DNA from: Apiosordaria backusii
Lineage: Eukaryota; Ascomycota; Sordariomycetes; Sordariales; Lasiosphaeriaceae
Assembly (NCBI GenBank): GCA_030549205.1
Contig: JAUKTV010000006.1
Location: forward strand, 576,501 to 640,500
DNA length: 64,000 nt
Direction of reading: 5' to 3'
The translations under genes and the position numbers were made by a program. Shown here one piece after another: positions 1 through 12,808 of this stretch (its first letter is position 1; every line of letters starts with the position of its first letter). The notes under the pieces were generated by a model. The model saw only the letters and a program-made list of their open reading frames with translations. It was not told the origin of the DNA and made no database searches.

Positions 1-140
1 TTGGTGCGCTATTGATCCAGAGCGAGACTGACCTTGAGGGGCTTGGCCTTGCCACCTGTAAGCGCGCGCACAGGTTAGTTAGGACCCTGAGAGGAGATAA
101 TCCCGGTGAGAAACTTGCCATCTCTGCCTTGTCCACCCAT
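1..140 (-). CDS. TMA7: TMA7-like translation machinery-associated protein, 5' part only
   Basis: The start codon is at 140-138 on the minus strand. Exon 1 (140-119) joins exon 2 (55-33) to read MGGQGRDGGKAKPLK, which matches the conserved N terminus of the small, basic, ribosome-associated Tma7 family (about 64 residues in yeast). The first intron (118-56, 63 bp) begins GCAAGT and ends TTACAG, so it is a GC-AG intron; no GT donor keeps the family frame. A second intron starts at 32 with GTCAGT and runs off the left edge, so the rest of the protein is outside the window. Tma7 associates with ribosomes and is thought to help translation. The gene is divergent from the Prp4 kinase, with 633 bp between start codons. 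The call rests on 15 residues plus the splice pattern; the short length is the main doubt. Confidence 0.72.
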
Positions 141-773
141 CTTGAGGTTTGTTTGTGTTTAAGTGAGAAAGAGAGGGGTGTAGTTGTTGTTGGTGAGCTG
201 GCGCAAGAAATGAAGGAAGTCTGGTGAACTTTGTCAGGATGATTTGCCCCGCGGTCGAAGCGCTGGATGTGGAGATAATGGGAAAAGGAGGTCCACAGCA
301 GTCGGGCGGTCAGCCGGTTAAACAACGGCAGAGTTGCTTTTAGCGCCCTCTGACGCACGGGTACCCCAGGTCGAGACCCAATGCGATGGCAGTGAGCGCG
401 CCCGCGTCGTCCTTCAGACTTCCAAGCCAGCGACTCCATCTCGCCTACTCGAGTCAGGGTAGCATCATTGCCAACACTAACAAACCACAGCTGGCAGATA
501 TCGAACTGCTTCGTCCTATTGCTTCTCTTCTCTTATCTTGCCTGAATTCACAGCCCCATTACTCACAAGGCTTGAGAGGTTGGAAACTCTTGACTGGTCG
601 GCTTCAGCTCTCCACATTTGGTTTATTGCATTGACAGTTCACTGCTGACACTTGTTTGCAACTCTTCCACAGCAGAGCGCAGATTGCCAGTTGCGCTTGA
701 AAAGGAGGTCTTGGCGGAAACAGAGCAGACAGTAAGACACAGAGCAAGCAGGTACTACAAGGTGGTCGGTACA
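141..773. promoter_or_regulatory. Shared divergent promoter region, TMA7 / PRP4
   Basis: This 633-bp stretch lies between two divergent start codons and must hold both promoters and 5' leaders. Several short open frames occur but none has a recognisable product. I see no clear TATA box. Confidence 0.5.
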
Positions 774-3700
774 ATGGCATCTCCAGTTCCTAGTTCGGAT
801 GAAGGGGAAATTGTAGAGGCAACTTCCCTGCCTCGCGCTGAACGAAACATTGATGTTGACCGGAAAGGCAGACATCAAGGAAAATATGCATCCCGCGAGC
901 CCGAGCATGACGTAGCATCAAGAAGCTCGGCCGAGGGCCACCGTCGACGCAGCCAGTCTCCTCGGGGCTGGAAACGACCCCGCGATGATCGTGACGACCG
1001 CAACACTCGCGACAGACGGGACCCACGCCAGTTCCGAGTACACTATGAGGACAATTACCGAGACGACCGCCGTCATGGTCGCGACTTAGACCGTCCTTCC
1101 TCTCGCGGATCCGAGTTGCTGTACGACGAACGCCCGACTCACCCTGGAAATCGAGACTATCGGGGTGGCGGTCATCGCTATGGGGATGACCGCAGCCGTA
1201 CCTACGACCGCGGCTACGGCAGGGACCGCGGCTATGATGACTATCCAGAGAAGCGGCCTAGGAACCGCAGCCGCTCTCCGAGAGACCGCCGTGATCGAGG
1301 AAGGCGGGACCGGGGTCGTCCTGCGCCAGACGAACACAAGTACAGTGCCCATGTCGAAAGACAGTCACAGAATGGCCCCATCTCCAAGAAGGCCAGCCCT
1401 GTGGAAGCTTCTGGTGTTTCCAAAAATGATGCTAAAACTGATCAAGGTGCGACGGTTGAACGCGGTATCAATGGGCTTGCCATCTCACAGAACGGGTAAA
1501 TCTTGCTTTCCCCTGCATTCAACAGACTCTTGCTAACCGTGTTTGTTCTAGTGCTCCACCTCAAGAGCCTACTCAGGCTCCTGAGCCTGACATGGATTGG
1601 GATCCCGATGCTGTCATGGATGAAGAGGCCAGAGAGAGAGCCGAGATTGAACGTCGTCGCCGCCTCAGAGAAGCTGCCTACAAAAGAGGCATTGGAGCCT
1701 CAACCCCCACAATCCAGTCATTGCAGGCCGGCGAAAAGACTGTGTCAACTCCAGCATCCACTCGGCAGAGCACCCCTGGCCTCCTGAAGCTGGACGCATC
1801 TACTCCCAAATCTAGTAAGTTCATGTGCCGTATATCCGCTGCTTCGTTCTTTCACACTAACGCTTGACAGATGGCATCTCCTCGCCAGCTCTGTCCCCGG
1901 GTAGAGCCCAAGAGGAGCTGGCTGCACCAGGTCTCAACTTTGCTGATGATCAGGCTCTCATCAACGCTCACGTCCTAGCCAAGTCACATGACGAGGATGG
2001 CCCTTCAGCTGCTGATTATGATCCAACAGTTGACATGCAGGAAGACGAGAAACGTGACGAGCAACGACACGGCAATGTAGGGTTACATGGAGAGCTACGG
2101 GCTCCCTCTCAGCCAGAAGCTGCCACGGGCGCTGCCCCAGCAGAACAAGACAGTGGCGCTAAGAAAACCGATGAAGACGATGATGACTTCGACATGTTTG
2201 CAGATGACTTTGATGAACAGAAGTTTGCTGCTCCAGCACCCCCAAAGGCCACGGCAGCTGACGAAGGGAGGCCCCAGCAGGGCGCAGGCGGTGGCGGAAA
2301 TATCGAGGGAGATGACAAGGACGGCTACTACAAGATTCGACCTGGTGAGCTCCTTGATGGCCGCTACCAGATTCTCACCACTCTGGGGCGTGGCATGTTC
2401 TCGGGGGTGGCTCGTGCCATTGATGTCACCAATAAACAGGTCGTTGCCATCAAGATCATGCGGAACAACGATGCCCTGCGGAAAGGCGGCTTTACAGAGA
2501 TCGCCATTCTTCAAAAGCTCAATGCGGCCGATCCGGACAACAAGAAGCACCTGGTTCGATTCGAAAGATCTTTCGAGTACAAGGGCCACTTGTGCATGGC
2601 GTTTGAGAATCTGAGCATGAATTTACGCGAAGTCTTGAAGAAGTTCGGCAACAACGTGGGCATCAACCTGAACGCAACTCGGATATACGCTTCCCAAATC
2701 TTCATTGCTCTCGGTCACATGCGCAAGTGTAGCATCATTCATGCTGACTTGAAGCCCGACAATATTCTAGTGAGTTGAAAAGATCACAAGCCTTAGGCCT
2801 GGACCATTTTGTTAACCCCTTTTACAGGTCAACGAGGCGCGGAATGTTCTCAAAATATGCGATTTAGGGACGGCTATCGATCGTTCTGATGCGGCAACGG
2901 CGTCAACAGGGATTACGCCGTATTTGGTCAGCAGATTCTATCGTGCCCCCGAAATCATCCTGGGTATGCCTTACGACTATGCCGTGGATATGTGGTCGAT
3001 TGGATGCACGCTTTATGAGTTGTATACCGGCAAGATTCTGTTCACGGGCGACAGCAACAACCAGATGCTCAAAAACATCATGGAGATCCGTGGAAAGCTC
3101 AGTGCCAAGATTTACCGACGCGGCCAACTGTCGAGCATGCACTTTGACGAGCTCGGCAACTTCATCAGCGTGGAAAGGGACAAGGTTCTTGGAAAGGTGA
3201 GTCCTACGATGTCTTCTTTTTTGCTGCATGGTTCATGCGTGATTCCTCCCATCCTTTCCCTTCCCACAGCACATACACCCTTTTGATACATTGGATCGGC
3301 AAGCCAGACGCCCGTTCTATTTGGATTCCGCTTCTTTTTTTGGGGCCAGCCAAACGGGTCAGGCGGGTGCTGCGCCGTGGTCTGCTGGTTCGTGGCCACT
3401 AACGGCCCAGAAATCCTGCTGCTGGGTGAGGTTGGGACTGTGAGCCTGGCCTCGAGGCAGGCCACTTCAATATTCCGATGCGCATAAGCGTGCCCCAGGT
3501 GGGCGGCAGACACCCGTCCAGTGCGAACGCCTCGGCCCCAGTCGTCGCTTGTCATGGCCATCTTTGCCCAACGCCCCCCTTCATTGCCAACCATGGTTTT
3601 AGCCAAGGCTGGGGAAATGTTTCTTCCCGTGCTCGTCGAACGCCGCCAGCCGTTTTTCTGCGTTACACTCGCCCATCCAAGTAGACGAATGACAGGCCTG

Positions 3701-3945
3701 ACTGACATACTTTGCAGACCACAGTGAAGACCCTGCCCGTCGTCAAGCCGACTCGGGATTTGCGCACCCGCCTTCTCGCGGCTTCGAGCGGTATGAACGA
3801 CTCGGAGACCAGGGAGCTGAACCATTTCATCGACTTGCTTGAACGTTGCTTGACGCTCAATCCCGACAAACGGCTCACGCCTGCAGAAGCGTTACGCCAC
3901 CCCTTCTTCACTCAGAAGACGTACCCGTCTGCCGCCGCCCGATAG
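774..3945 (+). CDS. PRP4: Serine/threonine-protein kinase Prp4 (pre-mRNA splicing kinase)
   Basis: Five exons (774-1495, 1552-1814, 1871-2769, 2828-3196, 3718-3945) join in frame to 826 residues. Residues about 40-220 are an Arg/Asp/Ser-rich RS-like tail. An acidic linker follows, then the kinase domain from about residue 490: glycine loop LGRGMFSGV (about 499), lysine in VAIKIM, catalytic HADLKPDN (about 618), DLG in place of DFG, activation segment TPYLVSRFYRAPE, and a C-lobe ending ALRHPFF. The HADLKPDN and VSRFYRAPE signatures and the N-terminal RS region identify the Prp4/PRPF4B family, which phosphorylates tri-snRNP proteins such as Prp1/Prp6 during spliceosome activation in the nucleus. 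Introns 1-3 are 56-58 bp. Intron 4 is 521 bp, unusually long here, and interrupts the late C-lobe. The start is the first ATG giving the conserved N terminus; the open frame continues upstream without another good ATG. Confidence 0.93.
3197..3717 (+). other. 521-bp intron of PRP4 with possible in-frame cassette exon
   Basis: The intron runs from GTGAGT at 3197 to TTTGCAG at 3717, and removing it joins VLGK to TTVKTL as the kinase family requires. Inside it, a strong acceptor (polypyrimidine tract ending CCCACAG at 3269) and a donor (GTGAGG at 3426) frame a 156-bp segment, 3270-3425. That segment is open for 52 codons and is phase 0 on both sides, so including it would insert 52 residues without a frameshift. 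Whether it is used is unknown. Confidence 0.4.
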
Positions 3946-6900
3946 AGGGCAGGTTCGTTGGCAGGTCGGGCCACCGACGATGCGCATGTTTACATGCTAG
4001 CGAGATGAGAGCGGTCACCCTCCCCACACCCACGTATGTCGTTTCGCGGCACTACTGGATGACAGGGTCCAGATCTCAGACATGGCTTAATCATGGGGAA
4101 GTTCGGTTGTGTATCGATATTGTATGCAGGCAGAGTCGTGTGTTGGTCACCTTGAACGCGCGGTTTGCCTAGCCTGGCATATTGGGGGGCCAACTGGGAT
4201 GGCGAGGGGATCATTGGGGCCGGAACTGGGACCGGAGTAGATAACTTGATTTCAGGGGCGTTGTTTAAACATAGCACAACTTGACAAAGCACGGCATGGA
4301 TTTGGGCATAGGCATTAGACTAGAGGCATACATGTGAATATTACTGTTGACACACTCTCCTTCATCTTTCCGGACGGAACGTGGATCATGCGGTGATGGT
4401 GGCCATCCAGATATACATTAAAAGCAGCTAAACATGGTTGAACGTTTCTCTTTGCATGCGGTTGCATCAAGGATGGAGAATCGAGAATTCAGAACCAAGA
4501 AACCGTCAAGGGCTTACCTGTTCATGTCGGTTCATGCTTGGTAAGGTCTGGATAGGGTATGCAGTTGTGTAATCTTTGGGGATGCATATGTGTGTGGGTA
4601 GGTGTGTATGTCTCATGCTGTGCAGACGAAGAGGGAAAAAGCAGTCATGATCGTATTGGGGGATCTGGAGGTGATGATCTGAGGGTTGGCTTGTGAGAGA
4701 GTGCATGTCTTGCTTGTCTTTTGAACTGCTGTTTCTGAAAAGCTGAGTTTGACTTCACTGATGGGTTGTGACAGTGTCTCTGCTTTGTGACGAGCATTCT
4801 TCCTGTTGGTGTTCTCTTGCGGATTTTCTGTCTTTCGTTGGGGTGTCACTGATTATGGAAGTGACTACAGCATATTATGGAGTTACATAGCTCTGGTACA
4901 TGTAGGTGTCTAGTTGGTAAGGTGGCAAACTCGAAGACGGGGCTTTGAAACCCACGAATTTCAAGGGTCGGTAAGAAAGCGAAAGCAACGTCGGGGTTTG
5001 TCCAAAGTGAGGAGGATGGGTAGGTAGTGTAGTGTAGTGTAGTGCTACCTCCGTGAGTGGTGTGCCGTGAGTAATGCCGCTAGGCATTCGATTTCAAGGG
5101 AATGCCTCGAAAAAAGCCGAGACCGAGACCGACGTCTCCTGTTGCAGTTGCTACTCGGTGTTTGTGTGTTGTCACCAAGACTGAGAATTAGGGGGCTTCG
5201 GAGGATTATGCTGGCATCCATGTCTTATTCCTTGGTTTTCTTTTTCTTGGTAAGTTGTGGCTGGTTTGGTAGGTATCTGATAGATTACGGCGCTGAGGCG
5301 TTTAGCTCTAGGGTAGTTATGGTTGTGATGGTGGTGACGGATTGGTTTCTGTGTCTGCCTCGGTGTTTGAGATGATGGACTGATGAACAAGATGGTGTCT
5401 GGAAAGGGGGGTGTCAACTTAACACAGGCCAGGTTATTCGGGATGATGAACGGCGAACGTCGCTGCCACCTCTGTGGTGGGATGGATGGATGGATGGATG
5501 AGTTCGACTACTACGTGGGGTTATGTCGGCTTACAATTATTGAAGATGAACATGGTTCTGACTGTGTTGGGGATACTACTTTCTTGGGTGTAGGTCCGTG
5601 AAGAGGGAGTGTGTTGCAGTAGGAATCTTACACACCCATCGACGCCAATCAGCCGTGAGTCAAAGATCAAGAGTGACAAGTCGCTACTGAAAGAGAAACG
5701 TTTTTGTACTATCTAGGTCCCTCCAGACGGCCTCGCATGCAAGCGTGTGGCTAGACTATCAGATCGGTAATAGCTATCACATCCGACAGGTATGTCGTAG
5801 TGTAAATATTATGGTTTACCTTCCTTGTTGAACGCTTGTAGGTCCAAGTAGGTAGGTAGGGATGGAGAGAGACTGAAGGACGAGCAATATGCAACTTAGG
5901 ACTTTTGAAGTGTGCTGTGCCTCTCTTTGCCTTGACTTCCTTCCTCTGCGCCACCTCCACCCTCCGATTATTGCCCTGCCTTTGACCCTGATTGAGTGAA
6001 TGCTTGTTGGCGGCGAGGAGCGCGAGGGCCTGAGACCTTACCCACCGATGCAGTCGGATTTTTGGCGGGCCCTTGTTTTGGTTTGTAGTTGTGGTTTGGT
6101 GATCAACGTCTGGTGATAAGCATGATGGTGTAGGTACGTAGTAACAAAGTGAAGTAGGGGGGGTGGGAGAGAAAGAAAACAGAGTCCCTTTCGGCTTGTT
6201 GCACAAAACCAGTAAAACAACATGTATGTATGAAAGCAGAAACAAAAGGGAAACGGCCAGTCGGTCGTGTAACTAGCCACAACATACCACGGTGCTCTTG
6301 CAGGCGGCGGCAGTAGATTACCTAGCCTCACTCATTCTCTGCTCGCTCTCAGCAGGTAGCGTTTGACACACTACCAGCACCACGCACTCCACCACACGGC
6401 CGTGTCTCGTCTCGTCTCGTCTTGTCTTGAGCAGGTGACTGGCTGGGTGGAGGACCGCCGACGGGCGAATGTAGCACGGCATTGAGCACTGGCGCTCCGG
6501 TGGTCTGGGCGACTTTCGGTCGGGCGGCGGGCAGCATATTTGTGGCGCCTAGACCGAGAGGAACAGAGACACTTCCACGGTAGCGTGACGGTGGACAACC
6601 GGCGCGGGTGCAATATTTGGATAGACATTGAATGGCAAGGCTGGTCCTAGCTGGAGCTGGTTTAGCCCCGGCTGACTACTGGCTTGCACAGAACGAACAC
6701 CGTGACCGGTAGGACAGGAGGGCAACACCAGCCATCGGCTTCGGGCAGGAAGCAAGATGTAGGCTTCCGATGGGTGATCCGCCCGCCGTCTCACCCCATA
6801 TTCTGACTTCCCTCACAGTTGCCCTGTTTTCGTCCCACCGTGCTTCTTGACCCCAAGGCTTCGAACCTGCCTTCCAGCCTTGACCCAAGGGAGTGAGAAG

Positions 6901-9900
6901 TGCAGTGCACGGTCTTTCTCGTCGGCTCCTCATGTGATGGTGAGCGGCAATATCCGCCATCATATCGTCGATTTGGGTTCCCGGGGGTCTGTCGTCGCTG
7001 TTTCTGTTGTTGTGCAGCCACCATCCACTTATTACACAGCGTGTAACCGTCCGTAGCGGCAGTCAGTCAATCAGGTATGACTCGTGGGCTGACTGAGGCC
7101 AGATCTCGCGGCCAGTTCCACAACGCCCGCCCACTCCTTCCCTTTTTGCTTCTTGAGACCATTTCCACTGTCGTGCCGTCTGAATGTGCCGTTGGGAGGC
7201 AAGTCTGGTTCCCTGAAGATTTCCTTGAAAATGTAACAATCAAGAGAGAGAAAAAGCAGGTTACCTCCCTCGGTGATGGTAGGAAACAAGATGTAAGAGT
7301 AGGTAATTCTGCCTGTTCTATGCCCATGAATAGCCTGGACAGACTCGACCACTTGTGTATTCGTAAATCACAGTGAAAAAGAGGGCTTGAACTTCAAGGC
7401 TACCAAACTCAGGTCTTGCACTTCCCGGAAAGATGTCCAAGGACACTTCACTTCAAGTTGGTTAGGAGAGACAGTGCAACCTCAACCAATAAGTTGATCG
7501 CAAAGCCATCGACTTGACCATGCTGCCATGTGTGTTTAGACTAGAGCAACGGTTGAAAAGCAGAACGAGGAAAGATAAAACAGGGAAGAGGCCTGAAAGG
7601 ACCCTGCAACTTGCAGTTTCTCGAAGCTGTGGAAGAACGAGGTCTGGTCCCTTCATCCCTGAAGGACAACCAGGTTGGTTCAGGAAACGTTCACCGATTC
7701 CAGACATGCCGAAGACATTGTGCCAGAACCAGGAGAGACTGGTGTGATGAGAACGGATCGGTCAATCAATCGGTCAGTCAACATCCTCACCGAACCGAGA
7801 CGAGACCAACTGGCCAAAGAAACGTACCCAACATGCTCCTCTAGAGATGTCGTCAAGTCCCGTGGGCAAAGATAGCAGCAACAGGCACCCATCTCGACTC
7901 TCGGTCCTTGTCTGATGTGATAAGAAGCAGGGTGACGATGCAGTCGTCATCAGGATCAACAATTGTACCGCGTGTGCCGCTGGGTGGTGTATCTAAATGA
8001 CGTGAAGAGATAAAAAGCAATAAAGACCAGGTTGGAACGCTCGATGTCGTTCATATCGAAGCACCCACACCCCACACCGATCGGCTGGGTCGGGTCTTCG
8101 GAGCCAGCTCCTCCTCCGGTGGTTCAACACGGAGGCGTTGTCCGTGCGAGACCCACATCACCGGTGGTGAGGAACATGGAGGTCACGCTCTGTGGCCCTC
8201 AGGGAAAAGTCTTGGGAGCTGTGTGATGTGATACCGACGAGCAGGCGGCGCAGCGTCGATCTCATCCTCCGATAGGTGTGATGGGGTAAGCATCACTGTG
8301 AGACTCTTATTCGTATGTCGGCCATGACACTTGACTTGGGCCAGGCCTCTCACTGATCATCAAGAGGGGGATCGTCTGTCAATCATGACGCCCGGGAGAG
8401 TGAGGTAAGCCGAGTGAAACCGATTTGACGGTTCGAATGATGCCAAAGTTTAGTCTCGTGACTGTTTGTCCATCCCATTGCCCTTCTGCCATCGAGATGC
8501 TCACGATATCGTTGCCATGTTTGACATGGATAATACTCGCGATTCTGGGGGGGTTGGTGAGAGGAGAGGAGTGTAGTATTGGTAGTCGCGCCAAGTGCAG
8601 CCGTAGGACCGCTCAGACATGCTCGGGACTCTGGGTATACAAAATGCATAGTAGAGGACTAACCGGAAACAAAGCCCCTATTTCGTACATTGTGGTAGCG
8701 TAGCACTGACTACACATTGGAGGGACTTTGTCAGTTGAGCAATGCTCGCTTAAGACGAAGCGTTGGCACAACATTCCACCGTCAGTTTCGGGATGTGCCG
8801 TTCTCTCCTTCGCTTGGCGGGTTTTTGTTTCGACTGGGTTTCTCGAAGGGCATGTTTTTCTTTTCTTTTCTTATGCTACCTGAGACCCCGCGGGTGCCGC
8901 CAAGACCAGAAAAACGGCCGTTGATATGGCATGATGGGGAAGAACCCTGTGAACTCCTCGACAAGATCGACACTGTTGTCTTGCTTGCCTGGGTGGACAT
9001 TCCTGATGGAGCCAGAGATCGTGTGTGACTAGGTATGGACGACGCCCGGCAGAGAGTGCATGATGCTGTGTCGCTGTGAATCATGATCGCCACTAACAGC
9101 CTCTTTGCACTCGGCGTTTGAGAAGCGTCTGCGGCATGGAACTTGCAGCCGTGGTTCAGAATATGCACAATATCGGACGACCAGAGACTCTGAGTGTTTA
9201 ACTTTTTCTCCCTGGATTCCGTTGACCGAAACATATCAGCTCAGGCCTCTTACTCGCCAAGTCTTGCCGCACTGCAGTGAATTGCTTTTATCACAGTACC
9301 ACAGTAGGTACCTGTTCCCACAGAAGGCTGATAAACACATCAAGATGGAGTTCCAGCCAATGGAGAGAGGAGTCACGGATCGCTGGCAGGCCGAGGCCAT
9401 AATAGCAGCAACCGCCTGCGGATTGGTGGCGTCGTTGATGTTTCTGCGGGTCTGGCCAATGATGTGAGTGATGTTGCTTTTCGATGGATGTTGAGTGACG
9501 CGCAGAAAATGGTGTGCGGGGCAGACGGGACTGGACACTGGTCGGTCGGAGGGCTTCTCGAAGCGTCCCATGGTTCAGGACCTGATTCCGTGCACGAGGT
9601 TGCCCATCGTGCTACCCAGCAATCTCAACCGAGCCCAGGCAGAGAGCGCTGACTGGTCCGGTGAGGGCTTGCGAGTGTGGGCGGCGGTGAGTTTCGAACT
9701 TGACCAATATTTCTTCCTCATTGCTAAAAGCGTCGAGCCGCTTGATTGATGATGCAGTGGCCCGATGTCAAGACCCTCCCGATCCACCGGGTTGGCTTTT
9801 GGCAACATGAGATGGCGCCTGCGACGGTGGTCTGCCCAAACGGCCCGCGGTTGGCACGGAATATTGGGGGAGGAAATATGCCGTTTGGGCGAAGTGGCCA

Positions 9901-12808
9901 CCTGCGGCCTGAGCGCCTGTTCTGTTCCTTTCTTTTGTTGATGTGACTCGTGAGGGTTGATGACTGATTCTCAACAAGCCACCAAGCCAACCAACGGCAC
10001 AACCTGCCAGCTGATGGTTTTCTCCAGACGCTTGTGCCACCGGCCCAGGTGCCACGCTCGGGCAGATCAACAGCCATGGATATGATGGGGATATGTATGT
10101 ACGAGGATCAAATATTGGACCTAGGAAGATCCGTGTCATCAGCGGTATATTGGTGTGATATTTACTTACTGCGGTGCAGAGAATAGATGTGTACACTAAA
10201 GACCTACGCGGGATGAAACACCCTCGCAAAATTGGATATGTTTCGTCGAGGAATATCACCGCGATCCACGTGCCTGCTTGAATTGTTGATGTTTTAGAAA
10301 GCCACTGATGGCAGGATGTTCTGTTTCGTGCACAGGCCATTTTGAAGTTCTGGGGGAGCAGACCGGGGTTGACAGCCTCACTTGTCCCAGAGAAGCAAGT
10401 GCACAGTGGTGTGCCTTTGGGGTCAGACGAGGCGCCGTCAGATGGATGATGCTGTCAAGAACTGAATCCTACTGGTGCCTTTTTCTTCCTTCGTCCTTCG
10501 GCGCCATCCTTCGTCCTCTGATACAACAGGGTGGCCTCAATATGGCGAAAAAACAGTCGATGACGATCAACTTCAATGGCCCCATCGTCCAACGGCATTT
10601 GGGGCCATCTGGTGGAGCGTGATCGTCCCGCTGGGAACGACGGCGTCGAGACATCGGTGGCTATGGCCGCCTTCTGGTGTGAGCTCATCGCTAAGCTGGT
10701 GAGCCGATCCACCGTCGGGCGCCCTGCCAAGATGCGCCCATTGAGTGCTGATACGGTGATACTGCACACCACACCGATGTCAGTCAGACTGGTGTTTATC
10801 CATATTGCGGGCGTGCTATCTCGCATCAATCTGCGGCACACAGAATCACAGAATCTCAGAATCTCACCACTCTAGTGTCCTTACTGACTGACCACTGACC
10901 CCTACCGTCTGCAGTTCTTCCAAAACAGAGCTAAGCGATTCCCCTGCTTACCGATGCTGCTGATCTGCAGAAACAGAGACTTTGAATCACTTCTCACTTC
11001 AGAGTCAGCAGGGATCCCTCTCGGCTCTGCTAACCTCGCAGGTCAGGTCCAGCTGGATGTGCGCTCCGACTCAAGAATATTCACAAAAAGCATCATCATC
11101 AACTGACGATTGTGACAAACCACTCTGGCTTCCCGGCCTTGGACAGCAACTCGCTCAGCTGCAACTGAGCCACAGGAAGTGAGACCCTTGGTTGGTGACT
11201 GGGCGCAAGCAGAAAAAACAACTGCGGGTAATTCTCCGTAACATGTCACCACGTGCAAAGCACAAACCTCACTACTGGAAAAGGGTCGACGGTTGCGGTC
11301 TTCCCCAGGTTCAAGAGCGAGGCGCTAGGGATTCGCTCGATTCGATAGATTGGCCGGCCCATCTGAACCACACAAAAATTAGTCGACTCGCCATCCAATT
11401 CTCCGTCATCATTTCCTGAGAAAAAAAGATTGCCCAGCCCAGGGTCACCGACCGGCGGCAGATGGCTGATGGCATTTGCCTTCTCCAGCCGCTGTCGCCC
11501 GACAGGAATCTCTCTCACAACAATCAAGCAGGGTCACGGGCCTCTGGGATTTGTCCGACCGACACAGACACTGGCTCACCCACACACAGAGAATTCCGTG
11601 GATCCACACACCCTTTCCAGGACACGCCCTCCTCTCGCTTCTGACTGGTTGTCATTTAGGGTGTGTGGGCTGTCTGCCAGTGACACACACATCGTCTGAG
11701 TGGGCGTGGAGTGGGCGTGGAGTGGGCGTGGAGTGGGCGTGGAGTGGGCGTGTGTTGTGTGTCAGCCCAGCCCTTGTCCTCGTAATGGCTCGTCGTCACA
11801 AATCACTCTCGCTGTGCATTAGCGGCAAGCCTCAAGAGGATTGGGCCCATCCATCTTGGCCACCAGCATCCACACCACGCTCGTTCCGAGCTAGCGCCGC
11901 GCACCCAAGATTAAGAATAGGCTGGCGCATTGTGCCATGGGTCTGAAGACAGGATGTGCTGGCCTGTGCCATCCAGGGCATCGAGGGGCACACTCACGCA
12001 CACACACAAGACACAAGATACGTACCGGAGGGGCCACCCATGCCTGGTCAAATCAGAGAAAATTCTTGGTCCACCGGGCCCAGTCTGACATGGGTGTCGT
12101 CCGCCAATCAAGCCGCGGGACAACGACGGCGAAACCACGCAATTCGAAGAGACGGCCAAGGGCAGGGGACCAGGGTACAGAGGAGGGGGGCAGGGGGGCA
12201 CAACTGGTACCGGCCTTTGATGGAGAACGGGGCGGCAGAGACCAGCGGGCAAGCCAGTCACTGCTATCCGTATCGACAAATATCATCGACAATCCACATC
12301 CAGCCCGCATCACTGATGCCTCACTCCCTCACCACCGCCCTTCTTCTCGACATTCATTAATAAAACTGCTCTTTCCCCTCTCTTCAACTCCCCTCTTCCC
12401 CCTTTCCGACCACTGCTGCTCCGACTCCTCCTTCTCTTCACCTTTTTCGCCCACCTTACGCCTATAATACCATCCGACCACAGACGGCTTGACTCGTTCA
12501 CTCGGTTCAAGTTAATCAGCACCTTTGTTGCCAGCCCGGACACGGCCACCACAGACCTGCACCTGCTCACCCAAGGAAAGTGACCGAGGTCAGCCCGTGG
12601 GAGACAAAGGAAGCCTTTTTTTGGATCACTGCTCTTGAGGACACGACCCATTCCTAGCCGAGGCTTTAGGGAATAGCTGTTTCTTCTCTCTGCTACCTAT
12701 TTCTACAACTTGTTTCCTTTCCGCAACTCACACCTGGAAGCCCGGATTGCCCAAGGTCAAGGCCCACTCACAACCCCAACACCCAGTCACCTTACACTTC
12801 CCCAGATC
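3946..12808. other. Gene-poor interval of about 8.9 kb between the two kinase genes
   Basis: No open frame here shows a recognisable domain, a plausible intron chain or a family-like sequence. The longest frames (9768-10340 minus, 9234-8782 minus, 6245-5751 minus, 11476-11946 plus) are Ser/Pro/Arg-rich translations with no motif. I found no tRNA, 5S rRNA or transposase. Short simple repeats occur: TAGTG units near 5023-5045, ATGG units at 5480-5501, TCTCG units near 6403-6425, and an 11-bp repeat at 11698-11752. The last 450 bp are pyrimidine-rich (about 12370-12470), as expected for the leader of the kinase gene at 12809. A long 5' leader or regulatory region for that kinase is the simplest reading. 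Confidence 0.6.
11698..11752 (+). repeat. 11-bp tandem repeat, about 5 copies
   Basis: The unit TGGGCGTGGAG is repeated almost perfectly about five times. The unit holds GGGCGTGG, a GC-box-like core, 1.1 kb upstream of the Ran1-type kinase start codon. Confidence 0.9.

Noticed and set aside
3112..3825. 237-codon open frame on the minus strand across the long PRP4 intron
   Set aside because: It is antisense to PRP4 exons 4 and 5, with no recognisable sequence; best seen as a by-product of GC-rich coding DNA plus an open intron.
6835..6900. B-box-like GGTTCGAAGCC on the minus strand
   Set aside because: No A box, acceptor stem or cloverleaf could be drawn around it, so not a tRNA.
8782..9234. 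150-codon minus-strand open frame, Ser/Lys-rich
   Set aside because: No domain, signal peptide or family-like pattern; chance frame is likely.
9768..10340. 190-codon minus-strand open frame in the gene-poor region
   Set aside because: Composition is not protein-like, no motif is visible and no intron chain extends it.
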